Assembly (NCBI GenBank): GCA_963789785.1
Contig: CAWBNC010000044.1
Location: 1 to 64,000, forward strand
Reading direction: 5' to 3'
Source: JAEULH01 sp963789785
GTDB taxonomy: Bacteria; Pseudomonadota; Alphaproteobacteria; Rhodospirillales; Defluviicoccaceae
DNA: 64,000 nt
Positions within the stretch are counted from its first letter, which is position 1. Every line of letters begins with the position of its first letter. Made by a program: the position numbers and the translations under genes. Shown in pieces: positions 25,859-35,060 of the stretch. Below the pieces are notes generated by a model, which saw nothing but the letters and a program-made list of their open reading frames with translations, had not been told where the DNA came from and made no database searches.

Positions 25859-26647
25859 CTACGCGGGCACAAGCGTGACCAGCGGCACCACGACCGACGG
25901 GTACTCGCCGCTGTACAACCGGGCGGCGTCACGCTTTTTCAGTATCTTGCGGAAATGCGGCATCGTCTCCCAGCCTCGCGGCCACTGCTTGGTCGCGCTC
26001 GACAGCGGCTTGCGCGCCCACTTGAAGTGGAGGAAGGCCGGGCGGGTGATCGTATGCCCCGCGCCGATCCCGCGGATCTCCTGGCTCAGGCTCCCCTGCT
26101 CGTAATAGGTCTCGGCGGTGACCGGGTAGACCCCGTCGGTAGGACAGCGCGGCGTTCGACTGACCCAGCGCAGCTCGTCGCCGACGATGTCTGTTCCGTG
26201 GAAGGTGATGCGATGCGCGCCGGCTGCCATCAGGCCGCGGATCCGGGCGCCGAGCCAGTCCATGGCGACCATGTCGCCGTCCCACTTGCAGACGGTGGCG
26301 CGCGTCGTCTGGGCCAGCGACCAGTTGTAGTAGTAGGCGCTGGAGTAGACCGAATCGGCCGGGCAGCTGTCGTGCCCCGGGCCCATCGGGAAGCTGTCGA
26401 ACGGGTAATGGCGGATGACGATCTTGCGATTGTTGAACGATCGGATCACCTGCTCGGTTGCATCGGAACATGGCTGGAGGACGCAGACGACCTCATCGAA
26501 CCAGGGCAGAATCGACTTGAGGCACGGACCGATCCAGGTTTCCTCGTCTTTCAGCCGGACCATCGCCGAAAGGCCTCGTCTGCGCCGCGAAAGGTGATCC
26601 TCAGGGATGTTCCACTCGCTCAGCCCCTCACGGTTCCTGAAATGCAT
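25859..26647 (-). CDS. Small glycosyltransferase-like protein
   Basis: 262 residues from the ATG at 26647, chosen because GAGGAGG lies five bases upstream. Similar in pattern to family 2-like transferases acting at the start of surface-glycan pathways: LSAMVRLKDEETWIGPCLKS, WFDEVVCVLQPCSDATEQVI, and a metal-binding-type motif CKWDGDMVAMDWLGARIRGL. No membrane segments. Intact. It is divergent from the sphingolipid plus arm across a 660-base gap that carries the GTAACA repeat element. Confidence 0.7.
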   Translation of the reverse strand: MHFRNREGLSEWNIPEDHLSRRRRGLSAMVRLKDEETWIGPCLKSILPWFDEVVCVLQPCSDATEQVIRSFNNRKIVIRHYPFDSFPMGPGHDSCPADSVYSSAYYYNWSLAQTTRATVCKWDGDMVAMDWLGARIRGLMAAGAHRITFHGTDIVGDELRWVSRTPRCPTDGVYPVTAETYYEQGSLSQEIRGIGAGHTITRPAFLHFKWARKPLSSATKQWPRGWETMPHFRKILKKRDAARLYSGEYPSVVVPLVTLVPA

Positions 26648-26950
26648 CGGCCCTCCTCTCGTTGCTGCAGCCAATGCCCGCTTACACGGACCCTTCCTCA
26701 AATGAGCCGCCACATTACAGTCACACCGACGACATAAACAATTCTTCCGCCATTATAAACCAAGGGCGGGCCGTGCACCCGCTACATGTTTCCCCAAGGC
26801 GTCATCCGTAAGCCGTTACTGGCCGTGTGCGAGATTTCCGGTGGCGGCCGCTGAGAATTTTCGGGATCCGCCACTCCGTAAGCCCGCCGCAACGGACCGG
26901 GCGCCCGAAGCAGCGTCGCCACTCAATCGCCAAGCAGCCGCGCAAACGTC

Positions 26951-26978
26951 GTAACAGACCGTAACAAAGAGTGACTTG
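26951..26978 (+). promoter_or_regulatory. GTAACA direct-repeat element, copy 1
   Basis: GTAACA at 26951 and 26961, spaced exactly ten bases, followed ten bases later by the related GTGACT. Ten-base-spaced direct hexamers are the typical site geometry of OmpR/PhoB-type response regulators. 25 of 28 bases match the copy at 41715-41742. It lies about 330 bases before the fatty acyl ligase start and 300 before the divergent glycosyltransferase. Binding protein unknown. Confidence 0.6.
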
Positions 26979-27019
26979 TGACCTGCGGAGATCGCTGTTA
27001 GCTCTGTACTTAGATTTAT

Positions 27020-27025
27020 TATAAT
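27020..27025 (+). promoter_or_regulatory. Candidate -10 box of the sphingolipid plus operon
   Basis: Perfect TATAAT in an unusually A/T-rich stretch for this genome. The hexamer 17 bases upstream (GTTAGC) is a poor -35, as seen at activator-dependent promoters. The GTAACA repeats lie about 55-70 bases upstream of it. Confidence 0.45.
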
Positions 27026-27307
27026 TATCGATTTGACGAAACCGAGATGAGACAGCCGGCACATACTCTCTTCATTGCACCGTGCGTTGCACCATTGAGG
27101 CTTGACGGTCGGGATTCGCCGCCGAAGACTGAAGCAGTAGCGGTCGCGGGTGAATGCCGATGACGGAGCGCCGCTTGGCCAGCCTGTTCGGGCTTCGCTT
27201 GGTTGACTCTTGGCCGTCAGGGCGACGAATCGGAACGTGTTTCATCGAAGTCGTTACGATCTACCGTTATGTGGAGCGTTGTGAATTCATCTCGCGGAGG
27301 TAGAGAA

Positions 27308-29098
27308 GTGGAGCTTACGGCGACCAGCAACCCGGGTCTTCCGTTTCGCGTCGGCGAGTTTGAGACCATCTGGGAAGGTCTTGACTATGCCGCGCGCGGA
27401 CAAACCGGTTGCAACTTCTTCTCCAGCCGTGGGGAGTCGGCACGGTCGCTGCCCTACCGCGAGATCCGCGCCCACGCGATCGACCTCGCTCTCCGCCTGT
27501 CCACGCTCGGCCTGCCGCGGGGCAGCCGCTTTGCCATCGTCGCCGAGACCGGGCCGCACTTTCTGATTTTCTTCTACGCCTGCCAGTATATCGGCCTTAT
27601 CCCCGTGCCGCTGCCGCTGAGTATCAACCTCGGCGGCCATGATGCCCATGTCGCTCGTCTGCGCTCGATGCTGGCGGCGGCGCAGCCGGCGGCGGCCGTG
27701 GCCTCGCGGGAACTTCTGGCAACGCTGGCGCAGGCGGCGGACGGCCTCGGCGCGCGGCTGGTCGGGACGCCGGAAGATTTCTACGCGCTGCCGTGCGCGG
27801 GCGGTGCGCTGGCTCCGTTCGACAAGAACGAGCCGTGCTACATCCAGTACTCTTCAGGCAGCACAATGGACCCGAAGGGCGTGCTGGTGACCCAGCGGGC
27901 GATCACCACCAACGCGCGCGCGATCGGCCGCGACGGCCTCCGGCTCGTGCCGGGCGACCGGGCAGTGTCGTGGCTGCCGCTCTACCACGACATGGGACTG
28001 GTCGGCTTCTGCATCGCGCCAATGCTGGCGCAGGTCTCGATCGACTATCTCGCGACCTCGACCTTCGCAGTCCGGCCGCTGACATGGCTGCAGCTCATCT
28101 CCGAGCGCCGCTGCACGATCTCGTTCAGTCCGACGTTCGGCTACGAGTTGTGCCTGCGCCGCGCGGCCAAGGCCAACGGCCTGAACCTCGATCTGTCATC
28201 GTGGCGGGTCGCGGGCATCGGCGGCGAAATGATCCGGCCGGACGTGCTCGAACAGTTCGCCACCACCTTCGGCTCCCACGGGTTCAACCGCCGGGCCTTC
28301 CTGCCGAGCTACGGCCTCGCGGAGGCGACGCTCGCGGTCAGCTTCGCGCCTCTGGACGAGGGTGTGGTCGTCGACAGCGTCGATCGTGACAAGTACGAGT
28401 TCACCCGGCGAGCGGTCCCGGTCCGGGCGAACGGTTCGGCGCGCCGAACCCGGTCGTTTGTCGCCTGCGGCACGGTCCTGCCGGAGTACGCCGCGGAGAT
28501 TCGCGACGACAACGGTCGGCCGCTGCCGGATCGCACGATCGGCCGGATCTGCATTCAGGGGCCGAGCCTTATGGAGGGCTACTACCGCAACCCGGAGGCC
28601 ACCCGGCAGATGAAGCTGGCAGACGGATGGCTGGACACCGGCGACATGGGCTATGCGGTCAACGGAACCCTGTTCATAACTGGCCGGCGCAAGGACATGA
28701 TCATCTGCAACGGCCGGAACATCTGGCCCCAGGATCTGGAATGGGCGGTCGAGAGCCTCGCCGACGTGCGCACCGGCTCGGCCGCGGCGTTCTCCGTCGA
28801 TGACGACGACGGCGACGAACGGGTGGTGATCGTCGTCGAATGCTACTTCGCCGAACCGGCGCGCCAGCGCGCGCTGGTCCACGAGATCTCGGCGATCATT
28901 CACCGGACGGCCGGGGTGCACTGCGAGGTCATGCTGGTACCGGCGCGGACCCTTGTTTTTACCTCTTCGGGCAAGCTGAGCCGCGCCGCGGCAAAAGCGC
29001 GCTACCTGAACGACGGTCTGCGCGCCATCGATGTCGATGTCGACGCGGCCCCCGTTTACGGCTTCGACGCCGAACACCGGATTGCGGCCGCCGGCTGA
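27308..29098 (+). CDS. Fatty acyl-AMP / acyl-ACP ligase (FAAL type)
   Basis: Adenylates a fatty acid and passes it to an acyl carrier protein. 597 residues from a GTG at 27308, chosen because GGAGG lies seven bases upstream and family homology begins there (FETIWEGLDYAARGQTG). Adenylation motifs: YIQYSSGSTMDPKGVLVTQR (A3), LPLYHDMGLVG, FLPSYGLAEATLAVSF (A5), GWLDTGDMGY (A7), ITGRRKDMIICNGRNIWPQD (A8) and the C-terminal lysine region FTSSGKLSRAAAKARY. Intact. First gene of the operon with the SDR, ACP and serine palmitoyltransferase, the same gene kinds as in the Caulobacter ceramide locus. Likely role: load the ACP that feeds sphingoid base or ceramide synthesis. Confidence 0.92.
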   Translation: MELTATSNPGLPFRVGEFETIWEGLDYAARGQTGCNFFSSRGESARSLPYREIRAHAIDLALRLSTLGLPRGSRFAIVAETGPHFLIFFYACQYIGLIPVPLPLSINLGGHDAHVARLRSMLAAAQPAAAVASRELLATLAQAADGLGARLVGTPEDFYALPCAGGALAPFDKNEPCYIQYSSGSTMDPKGVLVTQRAITTNARAIGRDGLRLVPGDRAVSWLPLYHDMGLVGFCIAPMLAQVSIDYLATSTFAVRPLTWLQLISERRCTISFSPTFGYELCLRRAAKANGLNLDLSSWRVAGIGGEMIRPDVLEQFATTFGSHGFNRRAFLPSYGLAEATLAVSFAPLDEGVVVDSVDRDKYEFTRRAVPVRANGSARRTRSFVACGTVLPEYAAEIRDDNGRPLPDRTIGRICIQGPSLMEGYYRNPEATRQMKLADGWLDTGDMGYAVNGTLFITGRRKDMIICNGRNIWPQDLEWAVESLADVRTGSAAAFSVDDDDGDERVVIVVECYFAEPARQRALVHEISAIIHRTAGVHCEVMLVPARTLVFTSSGKLSRAAAKARYLNDGLRAIDVDVDAAPVYGFDAEHRIAAAG

Positions 29099-30072
29099 CG
29101 CCGCAGAGGGCGGCGGATCGGGCACGGAGGCCGGCGCCGGCCTTATCGCGATTACCGGGGCCACCGGCTTTGTCGGCCAAGCCGTTTGCGCCGCATTGTC
29201 CGCGCGGCATCTGCCGATGCGGGCGCTGGTCCGGAACCTGCGAAGCGGTGCCAGTTTCCTGCCGAACCTCGAACCGGTTCGAGGTTCTCTTGACGACGAG
29301 GTGAGCCTCGCTTCACTGGTTAAAGACGCCGAAACGGTCATCCATCTCGCCGGTCTCGTCAGCGCCCGTCGGCCCGAAAATTTCCGCCGCGTCAATGTCG
29401 CGGGGACGGAGCGGCTTCTCGCCGCGGTCGGGAAGATGGCGCGACCGGCGCGGGTTCTGATCGTCTCCTCCCTCGCCGCCCGCAGCCCCGCGACGTCCCC
29501 CTACGCCGCGAGCAAACGGGCCGGAGAAGACGCAGCCGTCGCCGGCGGGCTGGAGGTCTGCGTCGTTCGCCCTCCGGCGGTCTACGGCCCCCGCGACCGG
29601 GGCACCCTGCCTATCTTCCGGCAGCTCTCGCGCGGCCTTCTCGTCGCTCCGGGGTCCGCGGAGGCGCCGTTTCTCGCTGCTCTATGTCGACGATCTTGCC
29701 CGGTTGCTCTGCCGCCTGCTTACCCGGCCCGTCTGGCGGGGCGAAGTCATCGAACCGGACGACGGCCGCGAGGGCGGCTACGGCTGGTCCGAACTGGCCG
29801 ACCTTGCCGCGCCTGTCGTGGGTCGCCCCGTCCGCTGCGTCCGCGCCCCCAGGGCGCTGGTCTGGTGCGCCGCGCTGGCCGACGAGATGGCCGCCGCCGT
29901 GCGCGGCCGCGCGCCGACGCTTTCCCGTGGCAAGCTCGGCGAGCTATGGTATCCCGACTGGGTCTGTCGCGAACGGCCGGTCGATGCGATGGCGGGCTGG
30001 ACGCCGCGGGTCGGCTTCGTCGAGGGCGCATCGCGCACACTGGCGTGGTATCGCCGGCACGGCTGGCTCTGA
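29031..30072 (+). CDS. cerR: NAD-dependent epimerase/reductase, CerR-like (one frameshift)
   Basis: Extended short-chain dehydrogenase. Rossmann motif LIAITGATGFVGQAVCAALS near residue 40, then VIHLAGLVSARRPENFRRVN, catalytic region with SPYAASKRAGEDAA (YxxxK) and VVRPPAVYGPRDRGTLPIF. A frameshift near 29672 joins to LLYVDDLARLLCRLLTRPVW; the end is TLAWYRRHGWL. About 347 residues. The ATG at 29031 overlaps the ligase by 68 bases; a later start is possible. In Caulobacter an enzyme of this type (CerR) reduces the 3-keto group of ceramide; the operon supports that role here, but specificity is inferred. Confidence 0.82.
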
Positions 30073-30084
30073 GCGCCGAGACCG

Positions 30085-30381
30085 ATGGCGGCAAACGGAA
30101 CGGTAGAGGCAAGCATGGAACCAGAGGTCGAGGGCCCGGAACTCGAGAGCATCGTCAGCGATCTGTGCGACATGCTTCAGCGTTATAACAAGGAGCAGAT
30201 CGAGCTCGGCGCCGAGACGAGCCTGAGCTCGGAGCTCAACATCGATTCCGTCGAGGTCATGGACCTGATCATGGAGATCGAAGACAAGTTCGACATCGAC
30301 ATCCCCATCAATTTGATTTCGGACGTCGAAACCGTTTCGGATCTCGCCAGGCTCGTGCACGAACGAATGAAAGGCGGCTGA
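30085..30381 (+). CDS. Acyl carrier protein of the sphingolipid operon
   Basis: 98 residues, acidic, four-helix ACP pattern. The phosphopantetheine serine is in SELNIDSVEVMDLIMEIEDK. The next helices are FDIDIPINLISDVETVSDLA. The ATG at 30085 is twelve bases after the reductase stop; an internal ATG at 30115 (behind GAGG) would give 88 residues. It lies three bases before spt, so coupling is likely. Presumed to carry the acyl chain from the ligase to serine palmitoyltransferase or ceramide synthase. Confidence 0.93.
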   Translation: MAANGTVEASMEPEVEGPELESIVSDLCDMLQRYNKEQIELGAETSLSSELNIDSVEVMDLIMEIEDKFDIDIPINLISDVETVSDLARLVHERMKGG

Positions 30382-30384
30382 CCC

Positions 30385-31612
30385 ATGGACATCTTCGACA
30401 AGTACAGCCTGCCGGCGGCGCGCCACGAGAAGGTTCTCAAGGCCGGAACTGACCCCTTCGGCGTGCGCATGGAGGAGCTGTACTCGGCGACCGAAGCGCT
30501 TGTCGACGGCCGGCGGACCATCCTGGTCGGGACCAACAACTACCTCGGACTGACCTACGATCCGCTGTGCATGGACGCCGCCATCGCGGCGATCCGCGTC
30601 CACGGCACCGGAACCACCGGTTCGCGCATCGCCAACGGCACCTACGCCACCCACATCGCGCTCGAGCGGGCGCTGGCGACGTTCCTCAACAAGCGCTCGG
30701 CGATGGTCTTCCCGACCGGCTACCAGGCCAACCTCGGCATTCTCTCGGGGCTCGCCGGCGCCAACGATGTGATCCTGCTCGATGCCGACTCCCACGCCAG
30801 CATCTACGACGGCTGCCGGCTCAGCGGCGCGACCCTGGTGCGCTTCCGCCACAACGACCCCGCCGATCTCGACAAGCGCCTCGGCCGGCTCGCCGGCGAC
30901 GGCCGCTGCAAGCTGGTGGTCGTCGAGGGGATCTACAGCATGCTCGGCGACCGGGCGCCGCTTCGCGAATTCGCCGAGGTCAAGCGCCGGCACGCGGCCT
31001 ATCTCCTCGTCGACGAGGCCCATTCGCTGGGCGTTCTCGGCGATCATGGCCGCGGTGTCGCCGAGGAACAGGGCATCGAGGACGAGGTCGATTTCGTCGT
31101 CGGCACTTTCAGCAAGAGCCTCGGCGCCGTCGGCGGCTTCGGCGCCTCCAGCCATCCGAAGTTCGATGTCCTGCGCTATTGCAGCCGCCCGTACATGTTC
31201 ACCGCCTCGGCCTCGCCGTCGAATGTCGCCTCGGTTCTCGCCGCCCTGCAGCGAGATCGAACAGCGGCCGGACCTGCGCCACCGGCTGTGGGCCAACGCG
31301 AAAGCGCTGTTCGAAGGCGTCGTCGCCGCCGGATTCGAGGTCTCGGCGAAGATGAGCCCGGTGATCGCGCTCCGGATGAAGGACGAAGAGACCGCGATCT
31401 ACGCCTGGAACCGCCTGCTGGAGAGCGGCGTCTACGTCAACCTCGCGCTGCCGCCCGGCACGCCCAACGGCGCCTGCCTGCTGCGCGCCAGCGTCTCGGC
31501 CGCCCATACGCCCGAGCAGATCGCCAAGGTCGTCGCCCGGTTCGCGGCGCTGGCCGAAGACCTCGCCGCGCTGGAACAGGCGACGGCGGCTCGCGTCCCG
31601 GCGAGTTTGTAA
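30385..31612 (+). CDS. spt: Serine palmitoyltransferase, bacterial (one frameshift)
   Basis: PLP-dependent alpha-oxoamine synthase that condenses serine with an acyl thioester to 3-ketosphinganine, the first step of sphingolipid synthesis. Blocks: ILVGTNNYLGLTYDPLCMDA, GTGTTGSRIANGTYATHIAL, AMVFPTGYQANLGILSGLAG, YLLVDEAHSLGVLGDHGRG, and the PLP lysine in GTFSKSLGAVGGFG. A frameshift near 31250 leads to the C-terminal domain (LPPGTPNGACLLRASVSAAH). About 408 residues. Related KBL and BioF enzymes share the fold, but the ligase-ACP-reductase context points to SPT. Confidence 0.9.
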
Positions 31613-31633
31613 ATCTTCGGTGGGCCATCCGAG

Positions 31634-31990
31634 ATGCTGACGATCGAGCGCTCCGACAGCGATATATTCGTCATCAGGGCGTCGGGGAAATTGTCCAAGT
31701 CCGACTACGAGACGTTCGTCCCGGCCTTCGAGCGAGTGACAGCGGAGCATGGCCCGATCCGGATCCTTATCGAGCTTGAGGATTTTGAAGGTTGGGAACT
31801 GCCAGCACTGTGGGAAGACCTGAAGTTCGACATGAGCCACCAGGACGACATCGGGCGGCTGGCGCTCGTTGGCGATCGGACATGGCAGGAGTGGGGCACG
31901 CGCCTGTCGAAGCCGTTCTTCAGGGCAGAGATGCGCTTTTTCCGCCCTGAGCAGAGAGCGGAAGCGCGAAGCTGGCTGGCCCAATCTTGA
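31634..31990 (+). CDS. SpoIIAA-like STAS-fold protein
   Basis: 118 residues, intact, matching the SpoIIAA-like family (PF11964 type): MLTIERSDSDIFVIRASGKL, RILIELEDFEGWELPALWED, LALVGDRTWQEWGTRLSKPF and EMRFFRPEQRAEARSWLAQ. These proteins can bind hydrophobic ligands or lipids, but functions are poorly known. It follows spt by 21 bases on the same strand and may be part of the operon. It is convergent with the Tam41-like gene. Confidence 0.8.
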   Translation: MLTIERSDSDIFVIRASGKLSKSDYETFVPAFERVTAEHGPIRILIELEDFEGWELPALWEDLKFDMSHQDDIGRLALVGDRTWQEWGTRLSKPFFRAEMRFFRPEQRAEARSWLAQS

Positions 31991-32034
31991 AGCGACCTCC
32001 TCCAGGTTTGCCCCGGGCTCAGCCGTGGAAATCG

Positions 32035-32985
32035 TCATCTGATCGCGCCCTGGCGGTAGAGGCGCCAGGCGAGGCCGGGAGCGGCGAGGATCGGGTGACG
32101 GCGCTGCCAGTCGGTGAGGGCGACCGCAACGCCGGAGTGCTGCTCGATCTTGGAGGCGAGATAGGTCGCGCCGTCCTCGAAGGTGAACGCCGCCTTCAGC
32201 AGGCGCAGCACCGACAGGGGCTTGCCGATGGCGCGGCGGACGAACCAGCGCCGTCGGACTTTGGCCCGCTTTTCGGTATCGCTTCCGTTACCAGGCTCTC
32301 CCTTCACCGCGATTGCCGCGGCGAGCGCCTCGTAACGGTCCGCATGGACGCGGTACAACGCGCGGGCGCGCTCGGGACCCTCGGAGCGCAGTTCGGTGCG
32401 GTAGGTTTCGACGAAGGCGCGCACCCAGCGCGTCTCCGCCGCATCGGCCGGCGACGTCAGCGGCCACGCCTCCTCGACCAGCGTCAGCACAGCCCGCGCC
32501 AGCACCCGCCGCACCCGGTCGGCGATGGCCTCGTCGCGTGCCCAGACGAGCGCCGTCGGCTGGGCGAAACGGGCCCAGAAGTACGGATGCAGCGTCTCCG
32601 TGCCAACCAGCCGCTCGAGGTGACCAAGGCTGACCATGGCGTACTTGCTGCGGACCTTGTTGCCCCCGCCGCTCCCGTCGCTCCCGCCGAACGGGATCTC
32701 GATGTAGTACACGTTCGGCGGCAGCACCCTGTTGGCGACGCGCAACCAGCCCTTGTCCTGGGCGGCGCGATAGCTGTCGACGACCAGGTAGAGGTCGACC
32801 ATCCTGCTCGGATCGTCGCGCTCGCGCAGTGCGCTGCCATAGGCCAGGACGGCGCAGACGCTTGCCCCATGACGGGCGCGGGCGGCCTCGGCGATGGCGG
32901 CGACACGGTCCGGGACCGGGACGGCGCTGTCGGCGGTTACCACCGCCAGGACGGCGGCGGTGGTGTTCCCGGCGCTCCCTGTCAT
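32035..32985 (-). CDS. Tam41-like nucleotidyltransferase (putative lipid cytidylyltransferase)
   Basis: 316 residues, intact. The N-terminal nucleotidyltransferase core shows VLAYGSALRERDDPSRMVDL and LYLVVDSYRAAQ, then NVYYIEIPF, KVRSKYAMVSLGHLERLV and LHPYFWARFAQPTALVWARD. This is the order seen in Tam41, the mitochondrial CTP:phosphatidate cytidylyltransferase (YGS..D, YY, KY.vS, LY.aGR.QKP). Assignment is by pattern only. Its start overlaps the kinase stop by four bases (ATGA), so it is translated with a lipid kinase. Plausible role: convert the kinase product (ceramide 1-phosphate or similar) to a CDP-lipid. Confidence 0.65.
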   Translation of the reverse strand: MTGSAGNTTAAVLAVVTADSAVPVPDRVAAIAEAARARHGASVCAVLAYGSALRERDDPSRMVDLYLVVDSYRAAQDKGWLRVANRVLPPNVYYIEIPFGGSDGSGGGNKVRSKYAMVSLGHLERLVGTETLHPYFWARFAQPTALVWARDEAIADRVRRVLARAVLTLVEEAWPLTSPADAAETRWVRAFVETYRTELRSEGPERARALYRVHADRYEALAAAIAVKGEPGNGSDTEKRAKVRRRWFVRRAIGKPLSVLRLLKAAFTFEDGATYLASKIEQHSGVAVALTDWQRRHPILAAPGLAWRLYRQGAIR

Positions 32986-33986
32986 CGCCGGAACTTGACG
33001 AAGCTCACCCGCTCGTCGGCGGTGACGATCAGCGGTTGGTCGCGCCGGGCGGTGAAGAACTGTCCGTCGAGGGTGAACGGGCCGTCCATCGCCAGCGTCA
33101 GCCGGCGCACGCCGCCGCTGGCGTAGCTCGGATCGGCGAACCGCCGGCCGGTGCGGCCGAACAGCACCCGCGGCGCGTTGAGCAGCAGCCGGCGCGGCGG
33201 ATAGGCGATGGCGGTGTAGCGGAGCGGGCCGCCTTGCGTGTTCCAGAACGGCCGCGAGCCCAGCACCAGCCGGTCGAGCGTCGTCGCCAGGACCAGCAGG
33301 CGGCGGCCTTCGACGGCCGGCCCGTCATCGACCGCAATGGCCATGTCAGCGCCCAGGTCGCGCCGATTGCGCTCGCCCGCGACTAGCCAGCCGCCGAGCA
33401 TCCGCGCCAGCGTCGCGCCGTTCGCCCATTCCGACGACAACCCGCGCGAATGCACTTCGGCCTTGCACAGCCGAATCGCCTCGACGATGCCGGCGGCGCC
33501 GAAGAACATCGCCCGCTGCGGCGGGTGGTCGGCGATGTTGTCGAGGCGCAGGATGTGGCGGTGAACGAGGTGACGATCGACGGTTCCTGACGCAACCAGG
33601 CCGACCAGGCGACGGAGGACCGCGGCACGCGGGCCACGCGGTGCGACATCGGCGCCGGTCATGTTGGTCATGCCGCCGGCGAGAATGCACACCGGCGGGA
33701 CGTCGGCGAACGGCTGCTGCTCCAGCAGGACGCTTAGGAGCGCCTGGATCGTCCCGTCGCCGCTGTTGACCGCGATTGCCTTGACGCCGTTGGCAGCAAA
33801 GGCGGCGAGGATACCGGCCAGCCCGTCGACGGCGCAGATCTTCTCGTGGCGGATCCCGGGAAGATCGGCAACGGCGCGGTCGAGATCGTCCATGCTGCGC
33901 TTGTTGCGTTCGCTGCAGACGTTGCTGATCAGCCCGATCTGCAATTGCGTCATCGGCAGGCGGCGCAAAGGCATGCAGGCGGCCAC
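32982..33986 (-). CDS. Lipid kinase, diacylglycerol-kinase family (CpgB-like ceramide kinase)
   Basis: About 334 residues, intact. The diacylglycerol kinase catalytic domain shows the glycine-rich ATP site AIAVNSGDGTIQALLSVLLE and PPVCILAGGMTNMTGADVAP, with later QRAMFFGAAGIVEAIRL and LAMDGPFTLDGQFF. Homology starts at about the ATG at 33953; the two upstream ATGs are possible starts. It begins just after lptG and overlaps the Tam41-like gene. In Caulobacter the related CpgB phosphorylates ceramide for ceramide phosphoglycerate; the same role is likely here from context. Confidence 0.82.
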   Translation of the reverse strand: MAACMPLRRLPMTQLQIGLISNVCSERNKRSMDDLDRAVADLPGIRHEKICAVDGLAGILAAFAANGVKAIAVNSGDGTIQALLSVLLEQQPFADVPPVCILAGGMTNMTGADVAPRGPRAAVLRRLVGLVASGTVDRHLVHRHILRLDNIADHPPQRAMFFGAAGIVEAIRLCKAEVHSRGLSSEWANGATLARMLGGWLVAGERNRRDLGADMAIAVDDGPAVEGRRLLVLATTLDRLVLGSRPFWNTQGGPLRYTAIAYPPRRLLLNAPRVLFGRTGRRFADPSYASGGVRRLTLAMDGPFTLDGQFFTARRDQPLIVTADERVSFVKFRR

Positions 33987-33989
33987 GGC

Positions 33990-35060
33990 TCAGCCGCCGC
34001 GGGCGAAGACGAGCGCGCCGATGACGCTGGCGAGCAGGACGTCGGGACCCCAGGCCGCGACGATCGGCTGCAGCAGCCCGGCCTCGCCGATGGACAGGCT
34101 GGTTCCCTCGAAGACCATGAAGGCGAAGCCGATGCCGATGCTGGAGATCATCAGCCGGAGGAAGGTGCCCGTCCGCTGGAAGCGCTGCGCCAGCGAGACC
34201 ACCAGCAGAATGAGAAGCAGCGGCGACAAAGCCGAGGAGATCCGATAGTAGAACCAGGTCCGGTACAACTCCGGCGAGCGCTGTCCGTAGCCGGAATGAA
34301 CGACGAGCTGCCAGAGCTGGTCGAGGCGAAGATCCTTCAGCAGCCTGGAGATGAGCGGGATCTGCTCCACAGCCAGGGGCGGCTGCCAGTCCATGTACGG
34401 GATCGTCTCGATGGAGGGCGGCGTGACCGTCCGGCGGATGACATTGCTGAGCAGCCAGCGCGATCCGTCCCGCCGGGCATCGGCGGCGTGGATATAGTCG
34501 GTCAGCAGGCCCGCCTCGTCGCGACGAAAGATCTCCAGATTCTGGAAATGCGCGTCCGTCGCCGCGGTCGCCGGGATGTGGACAACATCGCCGTCGGTCA
34601 ACAGCCAGACCGACGCCGAGCTGCTCTTGAGCATTCCCTCCCGCTCGGCGGCCTTGCCCACACCCCACTCCTCCAGAGCGGCCCGCGTCGATGGGACGAG
34701 CTGATCGTCCAGACCGATCTGGATCGCAACGAGCAGGAGGCCCATTGGCAGAATCGCGCGCATGATGCCCAGCGCGGAGACCCCGCTGTTCCAGATCGCG
34801 ACGAACTCGCTATGGCGCAGGAGAAGGCCGATGGCGATCACCGCGCCGATGAGGGCAGCAAAGGGTATCAGTTCCGCCGCGACTTCCGGCAGCCTGAGGG
34901 CGACGTAGCGGGTGATGGCCGGAACGGCGTTGCTGCTCCGGTTGGCGATGTTGTCGCCCTCTTCCATCACTTCGAACGTCAGCGACAGCGTCGTAATGAT
35001 GACCAGGACGATGACCACGTTCGCGGCAAGCCGGCGGCCGATGTAGCGCGTCAGGATCAT
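33990..35060 (-). CDS. lptG: LptG-type lipid export permease (paralogue in sphingolipid locus)
   Basis: 356 residues, intact. YjgP/YjgQ family permease with membrane helices near both ends (NVVIVLVIITTLSLTFEVME; ELIPFAALIGAVIAIGLLLR; SPLLLILLVVSLAQRFQRTG; MISSIGIGFAFMVFEGTSLS) and a periplasmic beta-rich middle (LLTDGDVVHIPATAA). LptG pairs with LptF and LptB to pull lipopolysaccharide from the inner membrane. The four-base ATGA overlap with lptF shows coupling. No lptD or pdxA follows, unlike many canonical lptFG loci. The downstream genes are a lipid kinase and Tam41-like enzyme, so a sphingolipid role is plausible. Confidence 0.85.
   Translation of the reverse strand: MILTRYIGRRLAANVVIVLVIITTLSLTFEVMEEGDNIANRSSNAVPAITRYVALRLPEVAAELIPFAALIGAVIAIGLLLRHSEFVAIWNSGVSALGIMRAILPMGLLLVAIQIGLDDQLVPSTRAALEEWGVGKAAEREGMLKSSSASVWLLTDGDVVHIPATAATDAHFQNLEIFRRDEAGLLTDYIHAADARRDGSRWLLSNVIRRTVTPPSIETIPYMDWQPPLAVEQIPLISRLLKDLRLDQLWQLVVHSGYGQRSPELYRTWFYYRISSALSPLLLILLVVSLAQRFQRTGTFLRLMISSIGIGFAFMVFEGTSLSIGEAGLLQPIVAAWGPDVLLASVIGALVFARGG

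Larger units (their letters stand above)
26648..27307. other. Divergent intergenic region upstream of the sphingolipid operon
   Basis: About 660 bases with no convincing gene. It contains the GTAACA repeat element at 26951-26978, an A/T-rich stretch at 27005-27045 with a perfect TATAAT, and at 27296-27300 a GGAGG Shine-Dalgarno sequence. A GGAAC-N15-CGTT string at 27232-27255 is one base short of the EcfG spacing. Confidence 0.6.

Noticed and set aside
27232..27255. GGAAC-N15-CGTT upstream of the fatty acyl ligase, like an EcfG promoter
   Set aside because: Spacing is one base shorter than the known 16-17, and a better TATAAT lies upstream. Might be reconsidered if an indel is found here.
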